Source: Candidatus Colenecus caballi
GTDB lineage: Bacteria > Bacteroidota > Bacteroidia > Bacteroidales > Bacteroidaceae
Assembly: GCA_018065615.1 (NCBI GenBank)
Contig: JAGHSY010000048.1
Coordinates: 1 to 45,377, forward strand
Reading direction: 5' to 3'
Length of the DNA stretch: 45,377 nt
A program made the position numbers and the translations under genes. The notes beneath the pieces were generated by a model that was not told the origin of the DNA, made no database searches, and worked only from the letters and a program-made list of their open reading frames with translations. Of the stretch, positions 45,375-45,377 are shown in pieces (position 1 is the first letter of the stretch; each line of letters starts with the position of its first letter).

Positions 45375-45377
45375 GTT

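Noticed and set aside
1..45377. CRISPR array, prophage, insertion sequence with intact transposase, rRNA genes
   Set aside because: No regularly spaced direct repeats, phage structural genes, intact transposase or rRNA sequence were seen on either strand.

Overview
The window looks like a chromosomal segment from a Bacteroidales bacterium, plausibly Prevotellaceae (family-level guess only). The evidence is: many promoters with the Bacteroidetes -7 element TAnnTTTG; SusC/SusD pairs with lipoproteins; YfhO, DUF4271, TIGR00730 and M64-peptidase proteins of the type found in this order; a HemD-RnpA-YidD-TatD-TyrS gene order; and a secreted protein with a C-terminus like a type IX secretion sorting domain.

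Layout. (1) Positions 1-1410 hold the 3' end of a PIF1-like helicase with an HRDC tail, then a short gene that reads as an internally deleted relative of REP-associated transposases (RAYT), which runs directly into a 138-bp nested palindrome. (2) 1411-3473 is an ABC ATPase / permease / GntR operon with its own promoter, a candidate operator and a terminator. (3) 3603-6981 is RNase R overlapping a secreted M64 metallopeptidase, followed by a second palindromic element. (4) 7168-9268 holds two divergent glycosyltransferase genes. (5) On the minus strand, 17364 down to 9246 is a tightly packed housekeeping operon: typA, a DUF4369-type lipoprotein, metG, ispD and a YfhO membrane protein. (6) On the plus strand, 17484-23989 is a second housekeeping block: rpsO, ahcY, a LOG-family protein, a DUF4271 protein, hemD, rnpA, yidD, tatD and tyrS, then tRNA-Gln(UUG). 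(7) 24111-25039 has no convincing protein gene but contains a tRNA terminator, a promoter-and-terminator bounded candidate small RNA, and a third palindromic element. (8) 25040-45309 is a large outer-membrane uptake locus: a GH43 enzyme without a signal peptide, then two consecutive triads of FAS1 (fasciclin) lipoprotein, SusC and SusD, and finally a 1336-residue multidomain secreted protein.

How the genes work together. Regions 5 and 6 are translation, RNA processing and cofactor genes with typical Bacteroidota organisation. Region 8 is probably one regulon for capture and import of a complex ligand: SusC forms the TonB-dependent channel, SusD the lid, and the FAS1 lipoproteins are probably extra surface subunits. 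The cytosolic-type GH43 would act on imported arabinose- or xylose-containing oligosaccharides. No regulator and no secreted depolymerase is present in the window, so the substrate cannot be read from it.

The least explained items are the three intergenic palindromes of 138-161 bp (one attached to a gutted RAYT-like gene), the candidate small RNA, and the doubled FAS1-SusC-SusD arrangement.
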